Assembly: GCF_030908385.1 (NCBI RefSeq)
Contig: NZ_CP133091.1
Location: 2,342,128 to 2,406,127 of the forward strand
Direction: 5' to 3'
Source: Mangrovimonas sp. YM274
Lineage (GTDB): Bacteria > Bacteroidota > Bacteroidia > Flavobacteriales > Flavobacteriaceae
Length of the DNA: 64,000 nucleotides
The position numbers and the translations under genes are program-made. The notes under the pieces were generated by a model, which was given only the letters and a program-made list of their open reading frames with translations, was not told the DNA's origin and made no database searches. Of this stretch, positions 28,699 through 37,591 are shown in pieces; the first letter of the stretch is position 1; every line of letters begins with the position of its first letter.

Positions 28699-29770
28699 AC
28701 TCGTTATTGCCTTTTTATTGATATCGGCAGTGAGCATTGCTGGCAACTCCATGAACTGGAAAGGCAAGCATACCAAGGAAAAAACCATAAAAAAGGAATT
28801 TCCTGTAAGTCCAAACGCCCTGTTGAAAATAAATAACAGCTACGGCAACATTAATGTGGTTACCTATAGAGGTAGCACCACTACCATTGAAGTAAACATT
28901 AAAACCAACGGCAACGACCTTGATAAAGTAGAAGCTAAACTAGAGGACATTACAGTGGAATTTAATGCCACCTCAAACCTCGTAGAGGCCAAAACCATTT
29001 TCAACAAGAACAAATCGAAATCCTGGTGGAATTGGGGAAACAACAATAATGTCAATATGGAGATCAACTACCTAGTGAAATTGCCCATCACTAACAGTGT
29101 AGACCTCAATAACGACTATGGCTTTATAAACTTGGATAAACTTGAAGGAAGGGCAATGCTTAAATGTGATTACGGCAAAATTACCACCAAGGAACTCATG
29201 GCCGATGGCAATGAAATACGCTTTGATTACACCAAAAACAGTTATTTTGAATACATTAAAAGTGGAAAAATCAATGCCGACTACAGCGCTTTTACCGTAG
29301 CTAAATCCAAAGATCTGGACATTGTAGCGGATTACACAAAATCAGTTGTGGAAATTGCCGAAAATGTTAAGTACAATTGCGATTACGGTTCCATGACCAT
29401 TGACAATATCAACAACGTACAGGGCAATGGAGACTATCTCACCACAAGAATTGGAAAGGTGTACAAAAATGTTTCCATTACTGCAGATTATGGTTCCCTA
29501 AAAATTGATGAAATGGCTTCTAATGCAGGAAATATTAATATCAAAACAGATTATGTAGGTATTACCATTGGTTATCAAGCAGGCTACAGTTTCAACTTTG
29601 AAATCGATTTGGAATACGCTTCATTAAGAGATGCCAACGAATTTCATTTTACTAAGGAAAGAGAAGAGTCTTCCAGAAATTATTACTTAGGGTATTATGG
29701 AGACGCCTCCTCCTCTAACAATATTAAAATTTCATCCGATTACGGAAGTGTCACATTCAAGAAAATATAA
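28676..29770 (+). CDS. Exported DUF4097-like beta-solenoid protein
   Basis: 364 residues with a signal peptide ending near residue 22 (SAVSIAG). The body is a ladder of short beta-rich rungs, each marked by a D/E-Y-G/T/A motif (NNDYGFINL, CDYGKITTK, ADYSAFTV, CDYGSMTI, ADYGSLKI, TDYVGITI, SDYGSVTF), typical of DUF4097/adhesin-like right-handed beta-helix proteins. Function unknown; likely in the periplasm or at the outer membrane. Starts inside the anti-sigma-like gene (23-bp overlap), so coupled to it. Confidence 0.78.
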   Translation: MKTKLPYKLVIAFLLISAVSIAGNSMNWKGKHTKEKTIKKEFPVSPNALLKINNSYGNINVVTYRGSTTTIEVNIKTNGNDLDKVEAKLEDITVEFNATSNLVEAKTIFNKNKSKSWWNWGNNNNVNMEINYLVKLPITNSVDLNNDYGFINLDKLEGRAMLKCDYGKITTKELMADGNEIRFDYTKNSYFEYIKSGKINADYSAFTVAKSKDLDIVADYTKSVVEIAENVKYNCDYGSMTIDNINNVQGNGDYLTTRIGKVYKNVSITADYGSLKIDEMASNAGNINIKTDYVGITIGYQAGYSFNFEIDLEYASLRDANEFHFTKEREESSRNYYLGYYGDASSSNNIKISSDYGSVTFKKI

Positions 29771-29774
29771 CACC

Positions 29775-30485
29775 ATGAAAAAATTAGTATTCTGTCTATT
29801 CGCAATTTTTGCCATAGGCACCACTCAAGCTCAAAAGAAAGTAAAGGGGAATGGTAGTGTAACCACTATCACCAGAACAACATCAGACTATAATACCATT
29901 AGCTGCGCGGGATCATTTGACTATATTTTGGTAAAAGGCACCGAAGGCCAAATAACCTTGGAAGGTGAAGCCAATTTACTCAACTACATTAGCACGGAAG
30001 TAAAAAACGACCGATTGATCATTAAAGTTGAAAACTCCGTTAACCTTAGAGGCAGTAAACCAATAAAAATCATCATTCCGTTCGAGGATATTGAAAAAGT
30101 TTCCTTTGCAGGTTCTGGAGATCTTTGGAACGAAGACACTATTGTCGCTAACCATTTTGATGTAGAAATGGCTGGCTCAGGAGATTTAAAACTTTCTGTT
30201 GAAGCCAATGCTGTTGAAGCTAGTTTGGCTGGATCTGGAGATTTGGTGTTATCCGGCAATACAACCTCACTTGAAGCTAGCGTAGCTGGTTCTGGAGACC
30301 TCAATGCCTATAAACTCATTTCAAACAATACGGATGTCTCGGTAGCAGGTTCTGGTGGAGCCAAAGTATATTCTAAGGAAGTCCTTAAAGCTCGTGTAGC
30401 CGGTTCTGGTTCCGTCAGCTACAAAGGCAATCCTGTAAAAGAAGACACCAAAGTTTCTGGATCTGGCCGAATTCGAAATAACTAA
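29775..30485 (+). CDS. Head GIN domain (DUF2807) exported beta-solenoid protein
   Basis: 236 residues from the ATG at 29775, four bases after the previous stop; the frame is open further upstream but there it lies within the preceding gene. Signal peptide ends near TTQAQ (residue 20). The C-terminal half repeats the rung motif AGSGDL about every 20 residues (FAGSGDLW, MAGSGDLK, LAGSGDLV, VAGSGDLN, VAGSGGAK, VAGSGSVS, VSGSGRIR). DUF2807 proteins are common exported proteins of Bacteroidota with no known activity. Last gene of the sigma operon. Confidence 0.85.
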   Translation: MKKLVFCLFAIFAIGTTQAQKKVKGNGSVTTITRTTSDYNTISCAGSFDYILVKGTEGQITLEGEANLLNYISTEVKNDRLIIKVENSVNLRGSKPIKIIIPFEDIEKVSFAGSGDLWNEDTIVANHFDVEMAGSGDLKLSVEANAVEASLAGSGDLVLSGNTTSLEASVAGSGDLNAYKLISNNTDVSVAGSGGAKVYSKEVLKARVAGSGSVSYKGNPVKEDTKVSGSGRIRNN

Positions 30486-30512
30486 TAATTTACTACATTG
30501 CACAAACAAGCA

Positions 30513-30538
30513 AAAAACCACTCATATGAGTGGTTTTT
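30513..30538. terminator. Bidirectional terminator, perfect 26-bp palindrome, containing the menE stop codon
   Basis: AAAAACCACTCAT / ATGAGTGGTTTTT forms a 13-bp self-complementary stem between the convergent DUF2807 and menE genes. The last codons and stop codon of menE (30524-30522) lie inside it. Confidence 0.85.
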
Positions 30539-31607
30539 GTTTTGCATATTTCTTCAACAGCTCTAAGGTGTTTTTCCGTCTAATTTTACCAGAGATTGTT
30601 TCTTCAAAATGATCTACAACATAAACCGCTTTCGGTTTTTCATATTTATCAAGAGCCTTAAACGTAGATGGCGTAATGCTGCTATCGTCCTTCTCCACAA
30701 CCAAAATCACTTTCTCTCCTAGAACTTCATCTTCTTCAGAAGAAATAAAAAAGCGTTGTCCTATGTTGGCATCCAATTTGGCTTCTATTTGCTCTGGAAA
30801 TAACTTTACTCCTCCAGAATTGATAACATTATCAATGCGCCCAATAACATCAAACTCCTTTTCGGAATAGAGTTTTACAATATCATTGGTTACCATATTT
30901 TCAACCATCAAATCAGGGGCATCAATTACCAAACAACCTCTGCCATCTTGCGAAATCTCAATACCGTCCAAAACCTGAAAATGACCTTCATCCTTCAAAT
31001 GATTCAATGGCTTTACGGCTATGTGACTTAAGGTTTCTGTCATACCGTAAGTTGCATACACTTTTCCTGGCAAATCTTCAATTAAAGGCATGAGCGTAGC
31101 AGGAAACGCCGCTCCTCCAACAATTAAGGTTTTTATATGATTTAAGCGCTCTATATTTTCTTTCACCTGCATAGGAATCATGGCACAAAAATCGTATTCC
31201 ACTTGATCATCATAGGCAGGAAGCCTAGAAGGCGCCACAACATCCAATTCTAAACCTAAAATCAGAGCTCTTACCAACATCATTTTACCTGCAATAAAAC
31301 TTGTAGGCAGACAATGCAGTGCCCTATCCCCTGGCGATAATTTGAAATAATTCCCCGTTGCCAATGCCGAATGCACCATGGCCTGTTTGCTAACCGAGAC
31401 TATTTTAGGTGTTCCCGTAGAGCCCGACGTTTGCACTTCTACAGTATCTTTTTCGTCCAGCCAATCGAGCAAAAAATTACCGATGACGCGCTCATAAGTT
31501 TCCCCTTCCTTTATCAAACTATAACTCACTTCTTTAAGGTCCTCTTTATCATAACTAGAACCGTTGAGTTTGAATTTTAAATGTATCTTATCGTAAGTTG
31601 GAATCAT
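30522..31607 (-). CDS. menE: O-succinylbenzoate-CoA ligase (short Bacteroidota form)
   Basis: Acyl-adenylate-forming enzyme that activates o-succinylbenzoate with CoA in menaquinone synthesis. 361 residues, shorter than the 450-490 of E. coli or Bacillus MenE, lacking much of the N-terminal subdomain. Motifs: P-loop VQTSGSTGTPKIV, TYGMTETLSHIAV, DVIGRIDNVINSGGVKLFP and the C-terminal catalytic Lys region SGKIRRKNTLEL. The frame is intact, so this is the compact form rather than a truncated pseudogene. Its 3' end lies in the terminator shared with the convergent operon. Confidence 0.9.
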   Translation of the reverse strand: MIPTYDKIHLKFKLNGSSYDKEDLKEVSYSLIKEGETYERVIGNFLLDWLDEKDTVEVQTSGSTGTPKIVSVSKQAMVHSALATGNYFKLSPGDRALHCLPTSFIAGKMMLVRALILGLELDVVAPSRLPAYDDQVEYDFCAMIPMQVKENIERLNHIKTLIVGGAAFPATLMPLIEDLPGKVYATYGMTETLSHIAVKPLNHLKDEGHFQVLDGIEISQDGRGCLVIDAPDLMVENMVTNDIVKLYSEKEFDVIGRIDNVINSGGVKLFPEQIEAKLDANIGQRFFISSEEDEVLGEKVILVVEKDDSSITPSTFKALDKYEKPKAVYVVDHFEETISGKIRRKNTLELLKKYAKQKPLI

Positions 31608-31683
31608 TTTGGTATGGTATTAGATAAGCTAAAATTATACTATTTTTAACTGATTTTAAGTTAAAATTTAAAATTAAAAAAAA

Positions 31684-31691
31684 TATATTTG
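31684..31691 (+). promoter_or_regulatory. -7 box (TATATTTG) for the DUF3857 operon
   Basis: TATATTTG ends 18 bp before the ATG at 31710. The match also supports that ATG over an in-frame TTG (31689) that lies inside the box. No clear -33 partner. Confidence 0.4.
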
Positions 31692-31709
31692 AAAATTAAG
31701 AACGAATCT

Positions 31710-33593
31710 ATGAACAAGACCCTATTACTCCTACTGTTAAGTCCCTTTTTCATATTTGCTCAAGATTTTTCTGACGAAGACTTCATTTACCTTAAACGTC
31801 ATGAGCACATTAAGATTAAACTGAACGAACACCAGTTTGACATCTCCAATAACATCTCGGAACAGGCAGAATACCTTACTTCCAACAAGCTCTATTTTGC
31901 CAATGAATCTATGAGTTTTGACAGTTTTAGGACGATTGAGGACATTGAGGCCTACACCTACATTCCGAGTACCGATAAAAAAATAGCAGTCGACTATATT
32001 GAAACCAAAAGAGACTTTGACAATGGTGTGTTTTATAGCGACCAAGAGTCTAAAAGCTTTATTTTCCCTGCAGTCACCAAGGGTGCCATTACCAATTTAA
32101 GTTATAAGGAAATTATTAAGGATCCACATTTTCTGGGATTGTTCCGCTTTGGAACTTATGTACCAACCAAGAGCGCACAATTATCCATCGAATTTCCTAA
32201 AAATGTCACCATCGGACATATTGAATTCAATACAAATAACATTGATGTAGACTTCCAGAAAAAGGATTCCTCAAATGGTTACACCTATACCTGGACAGTT
32301 AATAACATTGAAGGATTTCAAGGAGAAGAAGATAGCGAATCTATGCTCTATTACCTTCCGCATATTATTGTGTATATCAAAAATTACACTGCAGACGGTA
32401 AAACATATAATGTATTAAACGATGTATCCGACCTTTATAAATGGTACAATTCTTTAGTAGAACAAATCGATGTTAACGACTTAAAAAAAGTATATGACAT
32501 TGCCGATAACATCACAAAAGATCTAAAGACAAAACGCGAAAAAGCAGAAGCGATCTTCAATTGGGTTCAGGATAATATTACCTATGTAGCTTTTGAAGAC
32601 GGATTAGGAGGGTTCATCCCAAGAGGAGCGGCCAGCGTTTGCGATAAACGATATGGTGACTGTAAAGACATGGCCAATTTACTTTATGAGATGCTTAATC
32701 ACGTGGGGATTGAATCCTATCGCACTTGGATTGGCACAAGAGACCGTCAATATTCCTATCATGATGTTCCTACACCTATGGTAGACAACCACATGATCAA
32801 CACGGCTATTGTAGAAAATGATACTATTTTTCTAGATGCCACAGACAGTTATGTGCCGTACGGTATGCCCAGTGGTTTCACTCAAACTAAAGAAGCTCTT
32901 TTAGGAATTGACAAGGACACTTTTAAAATCATTAAAGTCCCAGTGCAAGATGCTAGCAAAAGTATTTCAAAAGTGACCAGCGAGTTCATTTTGGATGACA
33001 CCGCGGTAAAAGTTGCCGAAAAAAGAGAAATGACCGGATACGAAAAAGTCGATTTTATTGCTGACTATACCTTCAAAAAAAATGACAAAACCGATGAGGA
33101 GTTCTTGAACACCAACTTGGCCTTGGGTAATAACAAAACAAAATACACCAATATCAACAAGGCTAATTTTAATAACAAACAGACCCCACTAGTTCTTCAA
33201 TACGATCTTAACATAGAAAACTATGCTAAAAATATAGGGAACAAAACCTACATCAATTTAAACATCGATAGAAGCTTATCCAAAAGTGGTATAGACCTTG
33301 AAGGCAGAAAATACAGTAAAAAAATCGATTACCACTTCGAGAAACAGTTTACAAGCCACTTAACCATACCAGAAGGCTACAAAGTAAGCTACATTCCAGA
33401 AGAATTGAGTTTTGAAAATCCTCATTACGGATATAAAATTACTTATGACGTAGAAGGCAATATTTTAACCCAGCACAAAAGCATCTACGTAAAAACCCTA
33501 AGCATCCAAAACGAAGAATTTGAAAGTTGGAACAGCTTCATTAAAAGCCTTATCAAAGCCTACAAGAAAAGTATAATACTAGAAAAACTATAA
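31710..33593 (+). CDS. DUF3857 / transglutaminase-like exported protein, catalytic triad intact
   Basis: About 627 residues from the ATG at 31710 (an upstream TTG at 31689 is rejected because it falls in the promoter box). Signal peptide ends near residue 17 (FFIFAQ). N-terminal DUF3857 beta-sandwich, then a transglutaminase-like domain with all three catalytic residues: Cys318 in YGDCKDMANLL, His361 in VDNHMINTAI and Asp376 in FLDATDSYVPYG; a C-terminal beta-rich DUF2569-like or unassigned part follows. Probably periplasmic; substrate (protein cross-linking or proteolysis) unknown. Overlaps the next gene by one base. Confidence 0.88.
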   Translation: MNKTLLLLLLSPFFIFAQDFSDEDFIYLKRHEHIKIKLNEHQFDISNNISEQAEYLTSNKLYFANESMSFDSFRTIEDIEAYTYIPSTDKKIAVDYIETKRDFDNGVFYSDQESKSFIFPAVTKGAITNLSYKEIIKDPHFLGLFRFGTYVPTKSAQLSIEFPKNVTIGHIEFNTNNIDVDFQKKDSSNGYTYTWTVNNIEGFQGEEDSESMLYYLPHIIVYIKNYTADGKTYNVLNDVSDLYKWYNSLVEQIDVNDLKKVYDIADNITKDLKTKREKAEAIFNWVQDNITYVAFEDGLGGFIPRGAASVCDKRYGDCKDMANLLYEMLNHVGIESYRTWIGTRDRQYSYHDVPTPMVDNHMINTAIVENDTIFLDATDSYVPYGMPSGFTQTKEALLGIDKDTFKIIKVPVQDASKSISKVTSEFILDDTAVKVAEKREMTGYEKVDFIADYTFKKNDKTDEEFLNTNLALGNNKTKYTNINKANFNNKQTPLVLQYDLNIENYAKNIGNKTYINLNIDRSLSKSGIDLEGRKYSKKIDYHFEKQFTSHLTIPEGYKVSYIPEELSFENPHYGYKITYDVEGNILTQHKSIYVKTLSIQNEEFESWNSFIKSLIKAYKKSIILEKL

Positions 33594-35524
33594 TGATAAA
33601 AAAAGCTCTTTTTATACTGCTTCTTGCTACAAGCAGCAGTTTTGCACAGCAATTCAGAACCTATGATTGGGAAAAAAAACCCAAACTACATAAATTAACA
33701 GCCGAAGAAACCCAAGAATCTTCCATTGGGATCCTAAAAAAGCATATCGTTGAATATTCGGCTAATATCATGTCTCCAGAACCTAAGCGTTATGAAACCG
33801 AACACACCATTACTCGTGTGAACGATGAAAAGGGAATTGCCCGACACAATACCGTTTACATCCCCATGTACGAGGTAAAAAAGGTGGTAGACATTAAAGC
33901 CCGTACCATTAGCCCAAAAGGGAAAGTAACAGTCCTTAATCAAGAAAATATCAAAGAAGTTAAGAATGTTGATGAATACGGTGACTTTAAGATTTTTGCT
34001 ATTGAGGGTGTAGAAAAAGGATCGGAAATTGAAGTTTTATACACCGTTGAAAAAGAATTTGATATGTATGGCGCCGAAACCATCCAGAGCAATTACAAAA
34101 TCAAAGAAGCCCAATTTACCTTTATTACGGGAAGCTTAAATGCCAACATCAAGGCTTACCGAACCGATGCTAAGTTTGAAGACATTTCGGTTGACGGTAA
34201 TAATGCAAAATCTCTAGTTATAAAAGACATTCCGGCTATGGTGGAGGAAGAATACTCCACTCCTGATGCCAATAAAATTGCAGTAGTTTACCAATGCTTT
34301 CCTAATGGACAGGACATTTCTCAAGAAATGTTCTGGACCAACGTTAGTTACAATGTAGGGACCAAATTCTTCCCTTCAGAAGTATCAGAAAAAGTAAATA
34401 AGGACCTTCCGATAATCACCGAAGGAAAAACAGAAATGTCTACATTTGAAAGAGCTTCTCGAGTAGATAATTTTATAAAAAGCAACTTCAACATTGTAAA
34501 AAACAACAACGAAGAACTCTCTAACCTAGATTACATTTTAGAAAACCGTTCCGCCAGTAGTTTTGGAATTTTAAAAGCTTATGCCAATTATTTAAAGGCT
34601 TTGGATGTTGAATATGAAGTAGTAATCACAGCCAGTAGATTTGAATATAAATTCGATCCTACATTTTTCATTCCAAGTATGCTAAGAGAATTTTTAATCT
34701 ATTTACCTTCGGAGAAAAAATACATTGCTCCTGACCGTATAGAATATAGAGTTGGGGAGGCTCCTGCCAACCTACTTGGTAATTATGGACTGTATATCAA
34801 ACGTGATTTGGGGCATTATTTCCAAAAAATTGAACAAACTGACCCCAACTATAGCCAAGTTAATCGCACAACAGATATAACCTTTAGCGAAGATATAGAA
34901 AGTGCAATAATAGAAATGCACCAAGAATACACCGGACATTGGTCTGCTACTAATAGAGCTATTTTAAGCCTTTCTACAGAACAAGGTATAAAAGAATTTA
35001 AAGAGTATTTAACTAGCTCTGGAGTTGAAGACAAGGAAGAAATCAGTTTTTCAACTGAAAACAATGACCTTAATCAAACCACGTACAACGTACCCTTTAT
35101 TGTCAACTCTAAAGTATCCTCGGAATCCTTGATTGAAGACGCAGGAGACAGCTATATTTTTCAGGTTGGCCTTATCATAGGAACCCAAAGTGAACTGTAT
35201 CAAGAAACCGAACGTGTGAACCCTATTGAAATGAGCTATCCAAACCAATACGACTACACCATTACAGTTCATATACCAGAAGGGTACACAGCAGAAGGTT
35301 TGAGCAGTTTAAACCTTAACAAAAGTTACAAAAACGAGAAAGGAGAAAAACAGGCAAAGTTTGAATCCAGCTATAAATTGGAGGGTAATAAAATTATTAT
35401 CACCATACAGGAATTCTATAAAACGGTGGATTATGATTTAAATCGTTACGAGGAGTTTAGAGAAGTTATCAATGCCGCTTCCGACTTTAATAAAGCTGCC
35501 ATTTTATTAAAGCCTGTGGAATAA
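33593..35524 (+). CDS. DUF3857 / degenerate transglutaminase-like exported protein
   Basis: 643 residues, signal peptide ending near residue 18 (SSSFAQ). Same plan as the preceding protein: DUF3857 (ETEHTITRVNDEKGIARHNTVYIP) then a transglutaminase-like fold. In the segment that should hold the catalytic Cys it reads NRSASSFGILKAYANYLKAL (about residues 317-336), with no Cys, and the His-containing strand is replaced by MLREFLIYLP; an Asp remains in APDRIEYRVG. It therefore looks like a non-catalytic partner. Its ATG overlaps the stop of the first gene (TAATG), implying coupled translation and perhaps a complex. Confidence 0.85.
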   Translation: MIKKALFILLLATSSSFAQQFRTYDWEKKPKLHKLTAEETQESSIGILKKHIVEYSANIMSPEPKRYETEHTITRVNDEKGIARHNTVYIPMYEVKKVVDIKARTISPKGKVTVLNQENIKEVKNVDEYGDFKIFAIEGVEKGSEIEVLYTVEKEFDMYGAETIQSNYKIKEAQFTFITGSLNANIKAYRTDAKFEDISVDGNNAKSLVIKDIPAMVEEEYSTPDANKIAVVYQCFPNGQDISQEMFWTNVSYNVGTKFFPSEVSEKVNKDLPIITEGKTEMSTFERASRVDNFIKSNFNIVKNNNEELSNLDYILENRSASSFGILKAYANYLKALDVEYEVVITASRFEYKFDPTFFIPSMLREFLIYLPSEKKYIAPDRIEYRVGEAPANLLGNYGLYIKRDLGHYFQKIEQTDPNYSQVNRTTDITFSEDIESAIIEMHQEYTGHWSATNRAILSLSTEQGIKEFKEYLTSSGVEDKEEISFSTENNDLNQTTYNVPFIVNSKVSSESLIEDAGDSYIFQVGLIIGTQSELYQETERVNPIEMSYPNQYDYTITVHIPEGYTAEGLSSLNLNKSYKNEKGEKQAKFESSYKLEGNKIIITIQEFYKTVDYDLNRYEEFREVINAASDFNKAAILLKPVE

Positions 35525-35546
35525 ATCATTATTATAATACATAAAC

Positions 35547-35573
35547 AAAAAGCGACCATTTTGGTCGCTTTTT
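35547..35573. terminator. Bidirectional terminator between the DUF3857 operon and the CPBP gene
   Basis: AAAAAGCGACCA / TGGTCGCTTTTT, 12-bp stem with a three-base loop, directly abutting the stop codon of the minus-strand CPBP gene and 22 bp after the plus-strand stop. Confidence 0.88.
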
Positions 35574-36530
35574 TTATTCAAGTATTTTATAGTCTTCGGC
35601 AGGAGGCTCTTCCACCGTTCCAAACAATTTCCCTTTCCAATCGGTCCAATTATACTTTTTAGCAAACACAAATAACAGTATTGGAAACAATATAAATACG
35701 GGAACAAACACATCCATAAAACCAGCTTCTGTTGGACTGGACATATCCTTTAATATAGAATGCGTTTGGAACGCTGTCCAATCGGCAGTTACCAATAAAG
35801 CCGTAAACAAATTATTGGCGGCATGGAAACCCAAAGCCAATTCCATTCCTTCATCCATTAAAGTAAGAATACCCAAAAACAAGCCTGTACCTATATAATA
35901 AATCATGATAATGTTACCTAATTGGGTTACTTCAGGATTGGCAATATGCAACCCTCCAAACACTACAGAGGTCATCAATAACGGCTTCCACTTGGATTTT
36001 GTAAGCACTCCAATGCCCTGCATTAAATACCCACGAAACAAATACTCTTCAAAACTAGTTTGAAGCGGCACCATTACAATAGCTACAGCACAAAGAATCA
36101 AAAACGGCACCAATTTGAAGTTTAGAACATAACCTTCCGGATTCATAAAGTAATCCAACAAGGACAATCCAGATGACACCATTCCCCAAAAAATGAAAGC
36201 AAACCAAAAACGCTTCCAATCAATTTTTGACCTACTAGTGGTTAACGAGCGAATGCTTTGATGATGAATGGTCTTTGCCACAAATAAAACACCTGCCAAA
36301 CCGAAGGCAAAAGATAGCAGCATTAAAAATAAGTTTAAGTTAGGCTCCAACATAGTCATCATGGTTTTCTCATTCATATTGAACATGTCCATCCCTTGGT
36401 TGTGAGCTTCCAAAAAAACTGCTCCAGAAAAAGGTATTTGCCCAATAATAACTGCCATTACAATGAGTAAAACACCAATGGCATAGCGCCACCATTCGTG
36501 CAAAACTTTATAAGCTTGTGCTATATACAT
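35574..36530 (-). CDS. CPBP family intramembrane glutamic endopeptidase
   Basis: 318 residues with about eight hydrophobic segments. Catalytic motifs of the CAAX-protease/bacteriocin-processing family are all present: EExxxR in FEEYLFRGYLMQG, FxxxH in VFGGLHIANPE and HxxxN in LGFHAANNLFTALL. Likely cleaves a membrane substrate; the target is unknown. It lies 3 bp after menC on the same strand, so is co-transcribed with it, though a functional link to menaquinone synthesis is not evident. Confidence 0.9.
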   Translation of the reverse strand: MYIAQAYKVLHEWWRYAIGVLLIVMAVIIGQIPFSGAVFLEAHNQGMDMFNMNEKTMMTMLEPNLNLFLMLLSFAFGLAGVLFVAKTIHHQSIRSLTTSRSKIDWKRFWFAFIFWGMVSSGLSLLDYFMNPEGYVLNFKLVPFLILCAVAIVMVPLQTSFEEYLFRGYLMQGIGVLTKSKWKPLLMTSVVFGGLHIANPEVTQLGNIIMIYYIGTGLFLGILTLMDEGMELALGFHAANNLFTALLVTADWTAFQTHSILKDMSSPTEAGFMDVFVPVFILFPILLFVFAKKYNWTDWKGKLFGTVEEPPAEDYKILE

Positions 36531-36533
36531 ATG

Positions 36534-37568
36534 TTATAAATTAAAATTCCAGTTTAAAATGTTATTATAATACAAAGCCCCATTCTTGACTTCCAAAGGG
36601 CTTTCAAAATTGTTCGTAAACAAACTTCCCGTTCCCAAACCTTGTGGTAGTTGTTGATGTAGAGTATAGGTCCATTGCGCAATGGCATTCAAGCCAACAT
36701 TACTTTCCAAAGCACTGGTTACCCACCAGCCTATTTGCCGTTCTTCAGCCATTGTAATCCATTCGTCACTTCCACTATATCCTCCTATAAAACTTGGCTT
36801 TAAAATGATGAATTGAGGCTTTACTACCTCCAAAAGTTGTGCTCTTTCATCAGTATCAAATACCCCAATCAACTCTTCATCCAATGCGATAGGCAAAGGC
36901 GTCTTTTCACACAAGGCTGCCATCTCTTCAAATTGCCCTTGTTTGATAGGTTGCTCTATGGAATGTAAATCCAAATCGGAAAGGCGTTTGAGCTTTTCTA
37001 ATGCTTCCTGGGGAGAAAAGGCGCCATTGGCATCTACCCTAAGTTCTATATCCTTAGAGCTAAACTCTTTTCTGATAGACTGCAACAAACTAATTTCTGT
37101 ATCGAAATCTATCGCACCAATTTTCATCTTGATGCAACCAAAACCAGCTTCAATTTTAGCAGCTATCTGTTGCTTCATAAAAGCTCCATCTCCCATCCAT
37201 ATCAAACCATTAATTGGAATAGCCGCTGTACCCGTTGTGAAATTGGTTTCAAACAGCAAAAAAGGTGAGGTGCTTGCCAAAGACCTAAAAGCCATTTCCA
37301 ACCCAAATTGAATGCTAGGAAATTCTCGATTCTTTTCAAACAAGGCCTCCAAGCCCAATGCTATGTTATTGCAAGTCCATTGTAACTGACGCTCATAATC
37401 TGGTCGATCATCGATGCTCAACCCTCTTAAAATACCACACTCTCCCACTCCACGCTTTCCTTCGGATTCTAAGACTATAAACCAAGTCTCTTTAGTTCGT
37501 AAAACACCTCTAGAGGTACCACTGGGTTGCTTAAAATTTAAAATGTATTGATGATATGTTGCTTTCAT
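36534..37568 (-). CDS. menC: o-Succinylbenzoate synthase
   Basis: Enolase-superfamily dehydratase that turns SHCHC into o-succinylbenzoate. About 344 residues from the ATG at 37568; the GTG at 37586 upstream is in frame but falls within a promoter-like box. Signature residues are visible: KMKIG (general base Lys), DANGAF (Asp), SIEQP (Glu), ALDEEL (Asp) and ILKPSFIGG (second Lys). Upstream of the CPBP gene with 3-bp spacing; downstream of the DUF2490 gene. Confidence 0.93.
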   Translation of the reverse strand: MKATYHQYILNFKQPSGTSRGVLRTKETWFIVLESEGKRGVGECGILRGLSIDDRPDYERQLQWTCNNIALGLEALFEKNREFPSIQFGLEMAFRSLASTSPFLLFETNFTTGTAAIPINGLIWMGDGAFMKQQIAAKIEAGFGCIKMKIGAIDFDTEISLLQSIRKEFSSKDIELRVDANGAFSPQEALEKLKRLSDLDLHSIEQPIKQGQFEEMAALCEKTPLPIALDEELIGVFDTDERAQLLEVVKPQFIILKPSFIGGYSGSDEWITMAEERQIGWWVTSALESNVGLNAIAQWTYTLHQQLPQGLGTGSLFTNNFESPLEVKNGALYYNNILNWNFNL

Positions 37569-37575
37569 ATACTGG

Positions 37576-37583
37576 CAAAAATA
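37576..37583 (-). promoter_or_regulatory. -7 box (TATTTTTG) of menC
   Basis: Minus-strand TATTTTTG ends 7 bp before the menC ATG at 37568, implying a nearly leaderless mRNA. No -33 TTTG at the right distance. Confidence 0.4.
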
Positions 37584-37591
37584 CACCTTAA

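Noticed and set aside
29697-29774. A longer N-terminus for the DUF2807 protein starting at 29697
   Set aside because: This extension lies entirely within the preceding gene and would hide the signal peptide; the ATG at 29775 begins the expected MKKLVFCLF signal sequence.
30522-31607. menE as a truncated pseudogene
   Set aside because: The frame is intact and all catalytic motifs are present; the short form is normal for Bacteroidota.
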